The notes: generated by a model not told the origin, from the sequence alone. Positions 1 to 11,272 are shown, counted from the stretch's first letter. The stretch: 64,000 nt of DNA from Diphasiastrum complanatum (GCA_029204225.1 CM055093.1:3398974-3462973), one strand, 5' to 3'. Translations and numbers: made by a program.

Positions 1-662
1 CTAAATTTTATGTTGTACATAAAAGGTATGTGAATTGAGCACATAACCTTCTAGTGTAGGTCAGATTTGAGTTAGGTAGATTCAATTTTGATGACATGCA
101 GAAGTTTAGATAGCATGCAATGTCATATTGTATGCATGCAAGCCACATGCAATCAATGCATGCAATATGCAATGTGGTTTTTGTGATCTACACATGTCTA
201 GGTAGCTTTATGAGTTGACATGCAGTACATGCAAGAACCATGCATGTAGTTATACATGTGGATCTCTGGTAGGTAAATTAGTTCAGTTAAGTAGACTTTC
301 CAAGCAACTCCACTGTAAAATTCGAGTCTCTCTCATGTAGGAAAAGCTTGGCATGTTTGCCATATTGTGAATAATGAGATTTTGGTGTTTTGGACTCATT
401 CTCTCTCTACCCGAGTTTTTCATCATTGATTTTATCTCTCTACCCGAGAGCAGGCTGTTTTCCCCATACTGAACACTTAGAATAATTTCTGACATTCAAT
501 TCTCATAGTGAGAAGTTAGATTTTTTCATCTGATGTATGTCATTGTGCCTTGTCATAGATTTTTCAAGTATACTGTTCTCTGATCAATCTTGTGCAATCA
601 CAACACCTCAGTAAGATCATGTAGGCCTTGTGGTGAAGTTCACACGTGCTAAAAACTTCACA
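1..662 (+). mobile_element. Copia-type LTR, right part (left end outside window)
   Basis: The end of this LTR is fixed by a 12-base primer-binding site that starts at 663; the last bases are CA, as expected for an LTR. The left end lies outside the window. No coding potential is seen. The part near 600-660 contains a G-box-like CACGTG core (CACACGTG), also present in the other Copia LTRs of the window. Confidence 0.6.
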
Positions 663-674
663 TGGTATCAAAGC
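663..674 (+). other. Primer-binding site (initiator tRNA-Met type)
   Basis: TGGTATCAAAGC differs by one base from TGGTATCAGAGC, the complement of the 3' end of plant initiator tRNA-Met used by most Copia elements. It directly follows the LTR end, so the element is oriented to the right. Its coding region is not present downstream: only about 30 bases follow before another LTR begins. Confidence 0.75.
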
Positions 675-706
675 TTCATGGTATTTCAACTAGTTTAGTC
701 TAGTTT

Positions 707-1379
707 AGTCACATTTTGGTAAATTGTCAATAAGAGGCCAAAACTCATCTTTGACTTAGAGATAAACTTTTTGAAGTTATATTAGTTTAAAATACATTCA
801 ATAAGCACTTTTTGAAAATGTGGGAAAGTTGGTAGTCGAGTTTGAGAGAGATTCAAATTTGAACTTTGGGTACATTGAATCTAGACCCAAAAATAGTAGG
901 GTTTAAATTTTGGAGGGAGATCCAAGTGGCCAAATAGGGTTTGGACTCTCTATAAAAGGATGTAACTCATGGAGAGACACATCTTCTCTCTTCTATCTCT
1001 CATTTCATCATTATACATGGTTCTCTTTGGGTTCTACTACTCATTGGTGCACTATCTTGGTGTTATCTTGCAATCTTGTGTGTAGAATGATCATTTATTG
1101 TTATTTTCGGTTCCACGTGTGTGAAATACAGTAGGGTACTGTAATTGTATGGACAGCAAACATATTTTATGTTTTGGTTCATGTTTGATCAATATTTCTT
1201 AGAGTTTGCATCTCATTTTGTATGTAGATGCTGATTTTTTTACATTGGCAGGATTGTTGGTTTGCTCCTTATTGTAACCAAAGATTTGGGACATGGATTG
1301 GATCTTGAATGATCTGAAATCCTTCACATTGCTCATGTTTCTAAATCAATTTGATTTATTTTTAGAAGATTTGACAAAG
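707..1379 (+). mobile_element. Copia LTR, second family (partial)
   Basis: This stretch resembles, in reverse orientation, the LTR at 32040-32859 next to a Copia pol fragment. Shared landmarks in order are an early AATTGTCAA segment, a TATA box (951-957), a pyrimidine-rich leader after it, a CACGTG core (1114-1119) followed by GTGTGAAATACAGTA, and a TTTGCATCTC block. The right side is cut off by the Gypsy LTR starting at 1380. The TC-rich leader near 980-1010 is short here, whereas the copy at 32449 has expanded to over 100 bp. Confidence 0.6.
951..957 (+). promoter_or_regulatory. TATA box of Copia LTR
   Basis: TATAAAA preceded by CTCTC and followed by a pyrimidine-rich stretch matches the U3/R border of plant LTR promoters. 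The related LTR at 32040-32859 has TTATAAATAG at the matching place on the other strand. Confidence 0.5.
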
Positions 1380-2129
<750 letters not shown>

Positions 2130-2130
2130 G

Positions 2131-2150
2131 TGGTGCCATCGCTGGGGAGC
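2131..2150 (+). other. Primer-binding site, tRNA-Asp-like
   Basis: TGGTGCCATCGCTGGGGAGC matches the Athila/Tat-type site TGGCGCCGTTGCCGGGGA at 14 of 18 positions, and all four differences are transitions. It starts one base after the LTR end, so the Gypsy element reads rightward. That makes a non-chromodomain Gypsy lineage likely. Confidence 0.6.
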
Positions 2151-2176
2151 GCCACACTCTTGTCTTGCCACATATC

Positions 2177-2179
<3 letters not shown>

Positions 2180-2262
<83 letters not shown>
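2180..2262. repeat. (TC)n microsatellite
   Basis: About 83 bp of uninterrupted TC just downstream of the primer-binding site of the Gypsy LTR. It is a separate tract from the one inside the LTR. Confidence 0.97.
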
Positions 2263-2264
<2 letters not shown>

Positions 2265-2532
2265 AACCGACTTGACATACACGCAACCAACTCGCCAACA
2301 ACGATCAGACTTAACCAACTCGAAGTTCCAAAACCAACATTGAGATCCAACCTGGCGCCATGCCAAATCAGGGGTCTCGATGTGGGTGACTTCCCTCCAA
2401 GCAAGTCACCTGACATACATCAAACTTAACCAACTCAAAGCTTTGTTACAAACTAGTAACATCCATTCCAAGCAAGCGGTCTGACTTACATCAGACTTAA
2501 CCAACTGAAAGCTTCGTCACGAGTGTTGGAAG

Positions 2533-2557
2533 CCAATCTGGCGCCACGCCAGATTGG
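2533..2557. repeat. Perfect hairpin with GGCGCC core
   Basis: Eleven bases (CCAATCTGGCG) are followed after three bases by their exact reverse complement (CGCCAGATTGG). In a retroelement leader such a stem could form in the genomic RNA. Function is not known. Confidence 0.8.
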
Positions 2558-3489
2558 ACAGCCATAAACAGGTAACTTCCACCCAAGCAAGCCATCCAAC
2601 TCAGTCGATAAGTTAGAGCCCGTTCCCCAAGAGCTTAACCCATTCACATTCATGCAAGAAACACTTAGAACCACAAGTCGCGACAAATATGAAAACAACC
2701 AGTTCCTGGACCAAATGGTCCCGACAGCATACTGCTGGCGCCACGAACCAAATGGCCCCGACGGCATACCGTTGGCGTCTCGAGATACGACCCTCGGCTA
2801 TGTGCCAGATTAAAAAGTTTGAAGCAGCTTTACAACTGGCGCTTTTACCGAACACTGAAACCCAAAAGGTAATCAGAGTCAGTTTGAGAAAAATCCCGCT
2901 TTATTGATAAATCTGAGAAGGTTACATTTCAAATGTGCAACCAACCCTAGTCTCTAGGGCGTTGGCATGCCAAGGTGGGCGCCAGGACAACATTCTAGCA
3001 AGGGAGACTGAGACTTGGTTGGAGCTTGCCCTGAGTCGCAACCCACACTCCCCTATAGTATTGGTGGGATTCGCCACCTCCCCTCATACCAAGTACTCTA
3101 CTCAGGCTGGTAAAGCACATTTTATCTCTCTAGAAAGTCATTTTCTCTCTCTAGAATTTATTGATCCCCAGGCTTCCTTTAATCATGTCTAGATCGTGTG
3201 ACGTGATTGCACATCGATCCAAGCTCTCTGGACCTAGAACCGATCAAAGATTTTCAGCCATAGGAACTTGGCGCCCACTGGAATTTGGTCACAATGGCAC
3301 CGAAAGTGGCGCCAAGAGCAGCAGGGGCGCTGCTGGTGCCGGGGACAATGCTGGCGCCATTGGCACTGAAAGTAAAGCTTGTAAAGGTAACTTTACAACA
3401 TCCACCCCACCTTTATAAAATCTGATGTCCTCATCAGATGTCAGATTAAAGTAAAGGTGTCTCTCAATCAAAAATAACTATACATTTAA

Positions 3490-4115
3490 GCTACTTGGCA
3501 CAGTTGTCATTGTCTTGTGTAGATCTTGTGGCGCTATTTTCACTTGATTGTAGCCGCTGAAACTGTCCAAAAAACTTTGGCTTCTGCTCCTGCTACTCTG
3601 TCCAGAACACTTTTCATAAATGGTAAGGAAACATGATCCTTCTTGGTAGCTACATTTAACACTTTCAAGTTCACACAGATTCGCATTTTGCTACTCTTCT
3701 TGGGTACTACGACTATCGGTGATATCCATTTAGTGTGTTTGATTTCATAAATGAAATCAGCATTAAGCAATTTCTGCAACTCATGCTTGATCAATTCTGT
3801 ATAGTTTGGGTTGTAGCGATAGTAGTGGCTCACCTTGGGGACTATCCCATCCACCAAGGGTATGGTATGCTGGACTACGGTTGGTGGTATACCCTTCAGA
3901 TCCTTGTAGTTCCATGCAAAGTAATCCTTGTATTCCACCAATAATGCACGTAGTCTTTTGAATTGAGTGGGTGTCAATTGTTCTCCCACATGTATGATCT
4001 TCTCTTCTTCTCCTGGCTCAACTATATTCATAGGTTGTGTCTGCGCAAGTCCTTCGAAGACTTGTTCCACTGGTTTCTGATTTTGGTCAAGTTCTCTTTG
4101 TGCTTGCGGCATCAT
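3490..4115 (-). pseudogene. Gypsy reverse transcriptase, N-terminal part (truncated)
   Basis: The translation contains the typical Gypsy RT start: GIPPTVVQHTIPLVDG, the HYYRYNPNYTELIKHELQKL helix, WISPIVVVPKK, and MRICVNLKVLN. The open frame ends at 3540. A frameshift near 3580 moves it, but the sequence stays homologous to about 3490 (FSGYNQVKIAPQDLHKT in another frame). The palm motif with the catalytic aspartates is not present. It overlaps the linker frame to its right by about 30 bases because of a small indel. Confidence 0.85.
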
Positions 4116-4955
4116 GATTATTATGTCGTCTAAGGTATAATTCTTGAAGGTTTATGGCATCATGTGAACTTGCGTTCCGGTGGGATTCCTCCTTCAACAT
4201 ATTGATTTTAGCCCGACTTGTAACCTTTGGATTATCAGTCATCTGTGAGGATGATGATGCTGCATCTGGGTCCATTTGGACCGACTTCAAGGAGTTCAAC
4301 ACTTTCTTTTTTCCTTTCATGTCCATGTAGTTGGGTTCATCCTTGTTGTCTTTCTTAGGAACTGGTATGATATTCGCTTCATGGTTACAAATATCAACAT
4401 CCACCTTTGCTATGCCTCTTCCGGTAGATCGCTCCATCAGATCACATGGTTATATCATTGTTTCAGCTGATTCTTCTTGTTGGCAGGTGCCTTGGGTGGA
4501 TCTATCTTGAAGACTTTTGCCATGGCTGATGTCTGAGGTGGTTGAGCTGGTACCTTCTTCATTCCATAGCGATCTGGATCCATATGTTGTAGGACCTGCT
4601 CATCAATCAGCTCAATCTCCTTGTTGTAGGTAAAAGCATGCTGCCAAGGGACTAGATCATCGTCCATAGGGCTCTCAATAGCTTTCGTTGACAGCCATGC
4701 TACATTGATCATATTCACCTTGAAAGTGATTGATGTGTCCATTGTATAGCACTTGGGTGAAGATGTGCTGGGTTTTGGATCTGAATCCAGTTGACAAACA
4801 TGCCCAGCCATATAATCAACAGTTGCCAATGCATCTGTCCATCTCACAATATCTGTTTCAGAGTCGTAATGACCTCCCTTGGCTTGCCTTGGACGATCAA
4901 TTGTGTGATCAGTGGTGGATGATCTGTCATCAGCTTTTGGTGTAATCAGTTTCAC
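4087..4955 (-). pseudogene. Gypsy gag-pol linker region (broken)
   Basis: Two frames (4955-4455 and 4437-4087) match, segment by segment, the region between protease and RT in the copies at 16899-17680 and 18094-18674. Landmarks are DALATVDYMAGHV, MDDDLVPWQHAFTYNKE, HMDPDRYGMKKVPAQPPQ and KAPANKKNQLKQ. A frameshift separates them near 4450. No enzymatic domain is recognised here; the segment is charged and probably flexible. Confidence 0.65.
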
Positions 4956-5507
4956 CGTTCATGTTGTTGTTGCATAGTATTCGACAAATGCCTCTATTGG
5001 TCCGTACCACTACTGCTGCTCAAGATGGGGTGGTGGTCCTTGCTCTGCTATGGTCAGATTTACATGAGCCACTTGATTCTTAGTTGGCCTAGGTGGTGCA
5101 AGTAAGGCCATGCACCGTTGATTATTTGGCGCACCATACCGTGGTGCCGCATTCGGTGCTCTCTGATAATAAAAATAAGAGGTCTGGTACTGATTCCTCT
5201 TTTGTTGTATTATCCGAGGGTTGAATGGGCAAAATGTCATTTTGTTGCAAAATGCATTGCACAGACAGCAAAACCTCTATGTCAGTTTGAGATTTTGTTT
5301 CAAAATTGGACACTCATTTGCTGGGTACAAATTGAACACCATACATTTTCTCTTCAAAGATATTTTAGCTGGTTCTGATCCGGTGGATTTGGAGTTGGTG
5401 CTGCAACTCCCTGCAAGGCCTTCAGTTTTTTATCAAACTGTAGTGTAAGTTGTTCCATTTGTTGCTTGCGTGACTTCGTCATTTGCTCCATCAATAGATC
5501 TGTTGGT
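4956..5507 (-). pseudogene. Gypsy gag fragment, C-terminal side
   Basis: A short frame (5240-5010) encodes a Gln/Pro/Tyr-rich segment (YQRAPNAAPRYGAP, APPRPTKNQVAHVN) of the kind found after the nucleocapsid in plant Gypsy gag. The flanks are in other frames. The frame is broken at 5507 by the Copia insertion and continues beyond it at 11939. Confidence 0.5.
5503..5507. repeat. Target-site duplication TTGGT (left copy)
   Basis: TTGGT directly before the left LTR equals TTGGT at 11939-11943 directly after the right LTR. A perfect 5-bp duplication is the usual product of LTR-retrotransposon integrase and shows the two LTRs belong to one insertion. Confidence 0.9.
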
Positions 5508-6162
5508 TGTGAAAAATACAGATCCTAAGTGGATCTAAACTCCAAGATCATTGGCTTGAATGCTTGCACTCCAAACTACATAAGCTAGGAATTGGCAACA
5601 CATTCTATGCTACCTAGAATGCAAAGAACTTGATCAAAAAGCATTTATCACAAATGGAAACTTCCATAAACATCAAGTGCGGCCCAAAATAGCATTATAC
5701 AGTCCATAATACATCAGCCTATCACTTTTGGAAAGCACCTAAGATCATACACAATAGCTTGAAGACAATACACACAACAATGCTCTCAATGGAGGAAGAA
5801 ACAATGACAATGATCTATTGATCTCAATGAAGCATACAAAAGGTTTCTCCAACCTGTTCTCCACGACTTCCCTACTATTTATGGATGAGGAAGATGACTC
5901 TCTCTCCTCTCTCTAGAAGGTACTTGACCCTAGATATTCCCTATATAGGAAAAATAGCTAAAAATGGCTTATATGACCAAAATACATCAAAATGGTCTCA
6001 TTTTGAAGGGTATGAAGTTTGACACTTCATCATACTGAAAAAATACAGTAAATAAAAACATTGTGGCCTGGTTCACACGTGTGAAACTCCAGAACCAAAA
6101 CTATTTACAATTTTAGCCAATTTAGGCCTCAAACTAGCTAGGAAATGTTGACAATTTTCACA
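5508..6162 (-). mobile_element. 3' LTR of the complete Copia
   Basis: Starts TGTGAAAAAT and ends ATTTTCACA (plus-strand reading), giving a perfect short terminal inverted repeat. It contains a palindromic TTCACACGTGTGAA (6072-6085) and on the minus strand TATA-like motifs near 5947 and 5880, with GA-rich sequence between them. Its first five minus-strand bases TGTGA hold the stop codon of the polyprotein. Confidence 0.97.
6072..6085. promoter_or_regulatory. Palindromic G-box in LTR
   Basis: TTCACACGTGTGAA is a perfect 14-base palindrome with a CACGTG core, the binding site of plant bZIP and bHLH factors. The same motif, exact or nearly so, is in the partner LTR and in LTRs of other Copia families of this window. 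It may control expression, but its location relative to the start of transcription is not established here. Confidence 0.45.
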
Positions 6163-9100
6163 CTCCCTCTTCAACATTGGATGCTAGTTTCAACATAGTC
6201 TTTGAGCACATTCCAAGATTAGATCTATGCATTAAATATAGGTCCTTTCCCAATGGTTTGGTGAAGATATCAGCCACACACTCCTTTGAAGAGACATGTT
6301 GAAGCTTCACCTCTTTGGCAATGACTTGATCTCTCACAAAATGGTGAGCAATCTCAATGTGCTTGCTCCTTGCATGAAAAACAGGACTGCTTGCCAAGCT
6401 TTGGGCTGAAAGGTTATCACAAAGTATGATTGGAGTCTTCTCTGGTTCCAGCAAGTGAAGATCCAATAACATCCTCTTGATCCAAAGAATCTCCTTGGTG
6501 CATGTTGTTAATGCCTTGTACTCGGCTTCGGTGGAAGATAGAGAGATAGTTGGTTGCTTCTTTGATAGCCATGAGACCACTCCATCTCCAAGATAGATTG
6601 CAAAGGCACTTGTTGACTTCCTATCCATTTGATCACCTGCAAAATCTGAATCTGAAAATCCACAAAGGTTAGGTGTAGTACCTCCATACAAGATGCCAAA
6701 ATCTCTAGATCCCGAGATGTATCTAAGTACTCTCTTTCCTAGCTTCCAATGAGCCTCACTAGGATCTTGCATAAATTGACTTAGTTTACCAACCACAAAG
6801 CTTAGATCAGGTCTTGTGATGGTTAACCATATAAGAGATCCTATTAGCTTTCTATAGAGAGTAATGTCCTTGAAGGATCTTTCATTACTTCTTGTAGTTA
6901 GCTTTACATTTGATTCCATAGGAGTAGAAACAACTTTACAATCTTCCATATGAAACCTTTTTAGAATAGAGTTAACATACTTTTCTTGACATATGAATGT
7001 AGATTTAGAAGTTCTAATAATCTCTATTCCTAAGATATAATGAAGTTTACCAAGATCTTGAATTTCAAACTCTCTTTTGAGTGCCATCTTGATTTCATCT
7101 ATATCTAGATTGTTACCACCACTTAAGATAATGTCATCAACATAGATCAAAAGTAAAGTGATATCATTTTCATTCAATCTAAAGTAGAGAGAATGATCAT
7201 ACTCACTCATAACAAAGTTTTGAGAAAGTAATAAGGAATTGAGCTTAGCATACCAACTCCTTGGTGCTTGCTTTAGCCCATACAAACTCTTTTGGAGATA
7301 GCACACATGATTAGGCTCATCATGTGAAACATAGCCCTCGGGTTGCTCCATGTAAATATCTTCTTCAAGATCACCATTCAAGAAGGCATTAGTAACATCC
7401 ATTTGCCACATATCCCAATCATAAAGAGTTGCAAGAGAGATTAGGATTCGAATAGTTACCATCTTTGCCACGGGTGCAAAGGTCTCATCATAGTCAATAC
7501 CATATTCTTGAGCATACCCCTTTGCCACCAACCTTGCCTTGTACTTGTTGATTGATCCATCTTGATTTGTCTTGATCTTGAAGATCCACTTACAACCAAT
7601 TGCCTTCTTGTCCTTTGGAAGCTTTACCAACCTCCATGTGTTGCTTTTGATGAGTGCTTGATGCTCATGATCCATGGCTTGGATCCATTCCTTCTTTTGA
7701 ATTGCTTCACCTACACAAGTTGGTTCATCAAAAGAGGTAAGAAAAGCAAAGTTAGAGTTGTCCACCACTTGCTTTCCTTTTTCATCATAGGTTAGCCTTG
7801 ATGGCTTAGCCCTTTGCCTTTGAGTCTTCCTTGAAGTTTGCTTTGGAGTGGCATCTCCATCTTCATCCAAGACATCTTGCACATCATGATGATTAGTAGG
7901 CACATCAACATCAACATCAACAACATTGGAAACATTCTCTTCATGAAAGATGACATCCCTACTTATGACAACTTTCTTTGTAGAAGGAATGTACACTTTG
8001 TAAGCCTTGCTTACTTCACTATAGCCAACAAACACACCCTTCTTTGATGAAGGATCTTCTTTAGTTCTATCATCAAGTGTGATATTGACAAAACATGTAC
8101 ATCCAAAGATCCTACAATGCTTGACACTCGGCCTTCTACCATAAAGAACCTCATGAGGAGTTTTACCATCCAAGGAAGCACTTGTCCATCTATTACATAG
8201 ATAGTTAGCACATGCTAAAGCTTCCCCCCAAAAAGACCTAGCAAGATTAGCATGTAGTCTCATTGCCTTGGCACATTCACAAAGGGTTCTATTCTTCCTC
8301 TCGGCCACTCCATTCTGTTGTGGAGTCCTAGGACTAGACATCTCCCTCTTAATCCCATGTGCTATACAAAAGTCTTTGAACCTATTTGAGGTGTATTCCC
8401 CTCCATTATCAGATCTTAAGCATTTGATCTTTGTATTGAATTGGTTTTCCATTTCATTCTTGAACTTGACAAATGCAGCAAACACTTCATCCTTACTTTT
8501 AAGAAGATAGATCCAAGTATACCTACTAAAGTCATCAATGAAAGTTGCATACATCTTTGCCCCACCATTGCTAGTTGTACTAGAAGAATGAATATCAGAA
8601 TGCACAAGTTGAAAAGCTTCTTTAGATCTAGAAGTAGATCTAGAATAAGCAAGTCTATGAGATTTGGACAAGGCACAATGTTCACAAACACTATTGTTTG
8701 CAACAAGACTTTTAGGGAGACCAAGAACAAGCTCTTTCTTTGCCATTACCTCCAAAGATTTGAAGTTGGGATGGCCCAACCTCTTGTGCCAAACTTCTTG
8801 GTTTGTCAATTGCTCCCTAGCCATACATCCTTCATGATTAGAGATCACACATGCATCAAGCTTGAAAAGTTTACCATGCCTCCTACCTTGAGCAATCAAG
8901 GATCCACATTTACTTATCAAACATGCATCTCCAATGAACTCCACATCAAGTCCTTTGTCAATCATTTGACTTACACTAAGCAAATTCTTAGTGATTGAAG
9001 GAATGTACAAAACATTTTCAAGATTTGCTTTCCTATTTGTTGAAAGGGAAATAGGAATAGTGCCTATGCCTTTGATGTCACATTGACCATCATTTGCAGT

Positions 9101-10111
9101 GTAGATGATGTTACCTTCTCCCTCATAAGACAATAAGGATGTAAAGTATTCCTTATGTCTTGTCATGTGAGATGAGGCTCCACTATCAATCCACCAAGGA
9201 TCATTATCATCTATGTTGGCTAACAAACTTGAAGTCATAACAAGTGATTCACATGTGTTATGTTCTTCCTCATCTATTGTAAGATTTCCTTGCCTCTCTC
9301 CTTGCTCTCTTTTCTTCTTATAACATTCATTTGCAAAATGACCTTTTATCCCACAATAAAAGCACTTGAACTTTGACTTATTGTTCTTAGTAGAAGAGGA
9401 AGAGGAAGAGTGATCATCATGATCAAAGTTACCACCTTTGGACCATTTCCCTTTGCCTTTACCTTTGCCCTTGAATTTGCCTTTTGTGAAGAAAGCCTCT
9501 TCACCTCCACCTTGCAAGGATGCACCATCAAGCTTTGATTGCAACCTATGTTCTTCAGCCAATAAGATTTCTTGCAAGTCAACCACACTTGGCAAGACTC
9601 TTTGAATGGCAAAACTTTGCACAAGGTTAGCATGTTCATTTAGCAAACCATTCAACATAACTTGGACTATTTCACCATCTTTTATGTTCTCATCAATGCA
9701 TGCTAAATCATCACTTAGGGACTTAACTCTCAAGATAAATGCATGAGCACTTTCACCCTCTCTTTGCCTACTAGAAAATATTTGTCTCCTTACGGTCAAT
9801 ACCCTAGATGTGGACTTTGATTCAAAGAGCTTCTTTAAGGCATTCCATGCCTCACTTGCACTTTGACACTTTCCAACTTCCTTGAGAAGTTCATTTGTAA
9901 CATTCATTTTAATGATATGAAGAGCCCTTTTGGCCTTCTTATCAAACCTTTGTTGCTCTTGAAGTGTGAGAGGTCTCTCTTCAATTTCTGCAACTATGTC
10001 CATGAGTTCATTCAACTCAAGTAAGGACTCCATCCTCACTTTCCAAGTAGAGTAGTTTGATGAACTCAACCTTTCACTAGACTCTAGCATGATCCCACCA
10101 TTGGAAGCCAT
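6158..10111 (-). CDS. Copia gag-pol polyprotein, intact
   Basis: 1317 residues in one frame. In order: gag of the UBN2 type (about 1-200); a zinc knuckle CFYCGIKGHFANEC (near 250); protease with active site WWIDSGASSHMT (near 305); the GAG-pre-integrase HKRLGHPNFKSL (near 440); integrase core with HSDIHSS, RSDNGGEY and NGVAERKNRT (about 500-600); RT with YVDDIILSG (near 987) and YGLKQAPRSW; RNase H with SDSDFAGD and SSTEAEYKAL (about 1150 on). The start at 10111 is an ATG with SNGGIM after it. The product would form particles, copy RNA to DNA and integrate it. The frame runs through the purine tract and stops inside the LTR (TGTGA), so the LTR border supplies the stop. No broken motif is seen. 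Confidence 0.97.
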   Translation of the reverse strand: MASNGGIMLESSERLSSSNYSTWKVRMESLLELNELMDIVAEIEERPLTLQEQQRFDKKAKRALHIIKMNVTNELLKEVGKCQSASEAWNALKKLFESKSTSRVLTVRRQIFSSRQREGESAHAFILRVKSLSDDLACIDENIKDGEIVQVMLNGLLNEHANLVQSFAIQRVLPSVVDLQEILLAEEHRLQSKLDGASLQGGGEEAFFTKGKFKGKGKGKGKWSKGGNFDHDDHSSSSSSTKNNKSKFKCFYCGIKGHFANECYKKKREQGERQGNLTIDEEEHNTCESLVMTSSLLANIDDNDPWWIDSGASSHMTRHKEYFTSLLSYEGEGNIIYTANDGQCDIKGIGTIPISLSTNRKANLENVLYIPSITKNLLSVSQMIDKGLDVEFIGDACLISKCGSLIAQGRRHGKLFKLDACVISNHEGCMAREQLTNQEVWHKRLGHPNFKSLEVMAKKELVLGLPKSLVANNSVCEHCALSKSHRLAYSRSTSRSKEAFQLVHSDIHSSSTTSNGGAKMYATFIDDFSRYTWIYLLKSKDEVFAAFVKFKNEMENQFNTKIKCLRSDNGGEYTSNRFKDFCIAHGIKREMSSPRTPQQNGVAERKNRTLCECAKAMRLHANLARSFWGEALACANYLCNRWTSASLDGKTPHEVLYGRRPSVKHCRIFGCTCFVNITLDDRTKEDPSSKKGVFVGYSEVSKAYKVYIPSTKKVVISRDVIFHEENVSNVVDVDVDVPTNHHDVQDVLDEDGDATPKQTSRKTQRQRAKPSRLTYDEKGKQVVDNSNFAFLTSFDEPTCVGEAIQKKEWIQAMDHEHQALIKSNTWRLVKLPKDKKAIGCKWIFKIKTNQDGSINKYKARLVAKGYAQEYGIDYDETFAPVAKMVTIRILISLATLYDWDMWQMDVTNAFLNGDLEEDIYMEQPEGYVSHDEPNHVCYLQKSLYGLKQAPRSWYAKLNSLLLSQNFVMSEYDHSLYFRLNENDITLLLIYVDDIILSGGNNLDIDEIKMALKREFEIQDLGKLHYILGIEIIRTSKSTFICQEKYVNSILKRFHMEDCKVVSTPMESNVKLTTRSNERSFKDITLYRKLIGSLIWLTITRPDLSFVVGKLSQFMQDPSEAHWKLGKRVLRYISGSRDFGILYGGTTPNLCGFSDSDFAGDQMDRKSTSAFAIYLGDGVVSWLSKKQPTISLSSTEAEYKALTTCTKEILWIKRMLLDLHLLEPEKTPIILCDNLSAQSLASSPVFHARSKHIEIAHHFVRDQVIAKEVKLQHVSSKECVADIFTKPLGKDLYLMHRSNLGMCSKTMLKLASNVEEGV
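6163..6172 (-). other. Polypurine tract of the Copia
   Basis: On the minus strand GAAGAGGGAG directly precedes the 3' LTR, the normal place for the plus-strand DNA primer. It is also read as codons (E-E-G) of the polyprotein. Confidence 0.8.
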
Positions 10112-11272
10112 GATTCTAATGTTTCTTCAACTTTTAGGTTCTGTCCTAAAGCACTTAGCACTCACTTTTCTCTCAACAAATGATAGATAAAGAGATCTAT
10201 GAAGATTTAGGACCCTAAAACACTTCTATCTTGAACCTAGATGGTTTCCAAGCATAGAAAGGAAGATTGAAACACATGCAACACTTTGCACACACTAAGA
10301 ATGGATTACAAAATCAAACCAACCTGAACACACTCTTGCTTAAGCTCTCAAACTTTCCAGCAAGTGACCAAATCAAGTTATGGTGTGAAGAGTTACTTGC
10401 ATTCTTAGAAAATACCCAAAACTAGGATGCCAAGATTACCTAGTAATGAACAAACTTGATCAACATATGATCAACACACTAAGATATTGATTCAACCTGT
10501 AAAACCACATGTAAACCACACTTCTAAAAGTTTATAAACTCCAGCAAGTGATAAATACAAGATTTAGAGGTGAATGAATGAGCACACTTAGTGAATCACA
10601 AGACTAGCTTCACTATCTTGTCAAATCTTGGTGTTTAGATGTAGATCTAAGATCACTTCACATGAGAATGTTTCCTCAACCTGTTAAGAACCTGAAAACA
10701 CACTTGCATAATGGTTAACACCTTCCAGCAAATGCTCCAATCAAATTACATAAGGAGAGTTACTTACATGCTCAACAAAGTACACCAAAATTTATGCCAA
10801 AATTGATGACAATCTTTACAATATGCTCTTCACAATGGAGCTTACAATATGTTCACCCAAAAAAGGGGATCTTTCATCCAAATGGGAGCTTTGCTCAGCC
10901 TTTAGGAGAATTACAACTCACTCAAAAGAGCATTTGTCATCCACTTAAGGAGAAGTTTCATCCACTTAAGGAGAGTGTTCATCCAAGAATGGAGATTGTC
11001 AACAATAGGATTGAAAAGAACATTGTTAGTATTGAATATGCACAAGCCTCACAATCACAAATGATTAGGTGTTATGATCTGATCCAAAATAGTTTCTTTT
11101 CAGCCTCTGATCTTCAATAGACCTGAAATATGCTTTTGATCCACAAGTTCAACTCACAAAACAAAGGTTAGTAAGATTTGATCAACAAAGCAATGCAAAA
11201 TCATGCTAGAACTTGATCAAACATCCAAATATCACCAAAAATGGAATACTTACTGTAAATAGAAGCCAACCA
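10112..11272 (-). other. Copia leader with diverged repeats
   Basis: Long untranslated leader between primer site and gag start. It holds about three diverged repeats with the order CAACCTG ... CACACTT ... TTCCAGCAAGTG ... AGAGTTACTTGCAT (near 10319-10430, 10495-10590 and 10677-10775), and a short direct repeat with CATCCACTTAAGGAGA (10939-10980). The plus-strand reading frame over 10794-11120 is not conserved elsewhere in the window and is unlikely to be a gene. Confidence 0.6.

Larger units (their letters stand above)
2151..3485. mobile_element. Gypsy leader region with repeats, no gene seen
   Basis: This 1.3-kb stretch after the primer site has no credible gene. It holds a second TC tract (2180-2262), about three diverged copies of a 70-bp unit ending in a CTTAACCAACTC-like block (2265-2520), a perfect 11-bp hairpin (2533-2557), and a twofold 37-bp repeat with CCAAATGG (2711-2786). 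It also holds at least seven TGGCGCC/GGCGCCA motifs, unusual in such AT-rich DNA. Around 3485 it joins a Gypsy copy of opposite orientation. Confidence 0.5.

Noticed and set aside
10794-11120. Plus-strand frame of 108 codons antisense to the Copia leader
   Set aside because: It covers leader repeats, has no homologue in the window and no recognisable domain.
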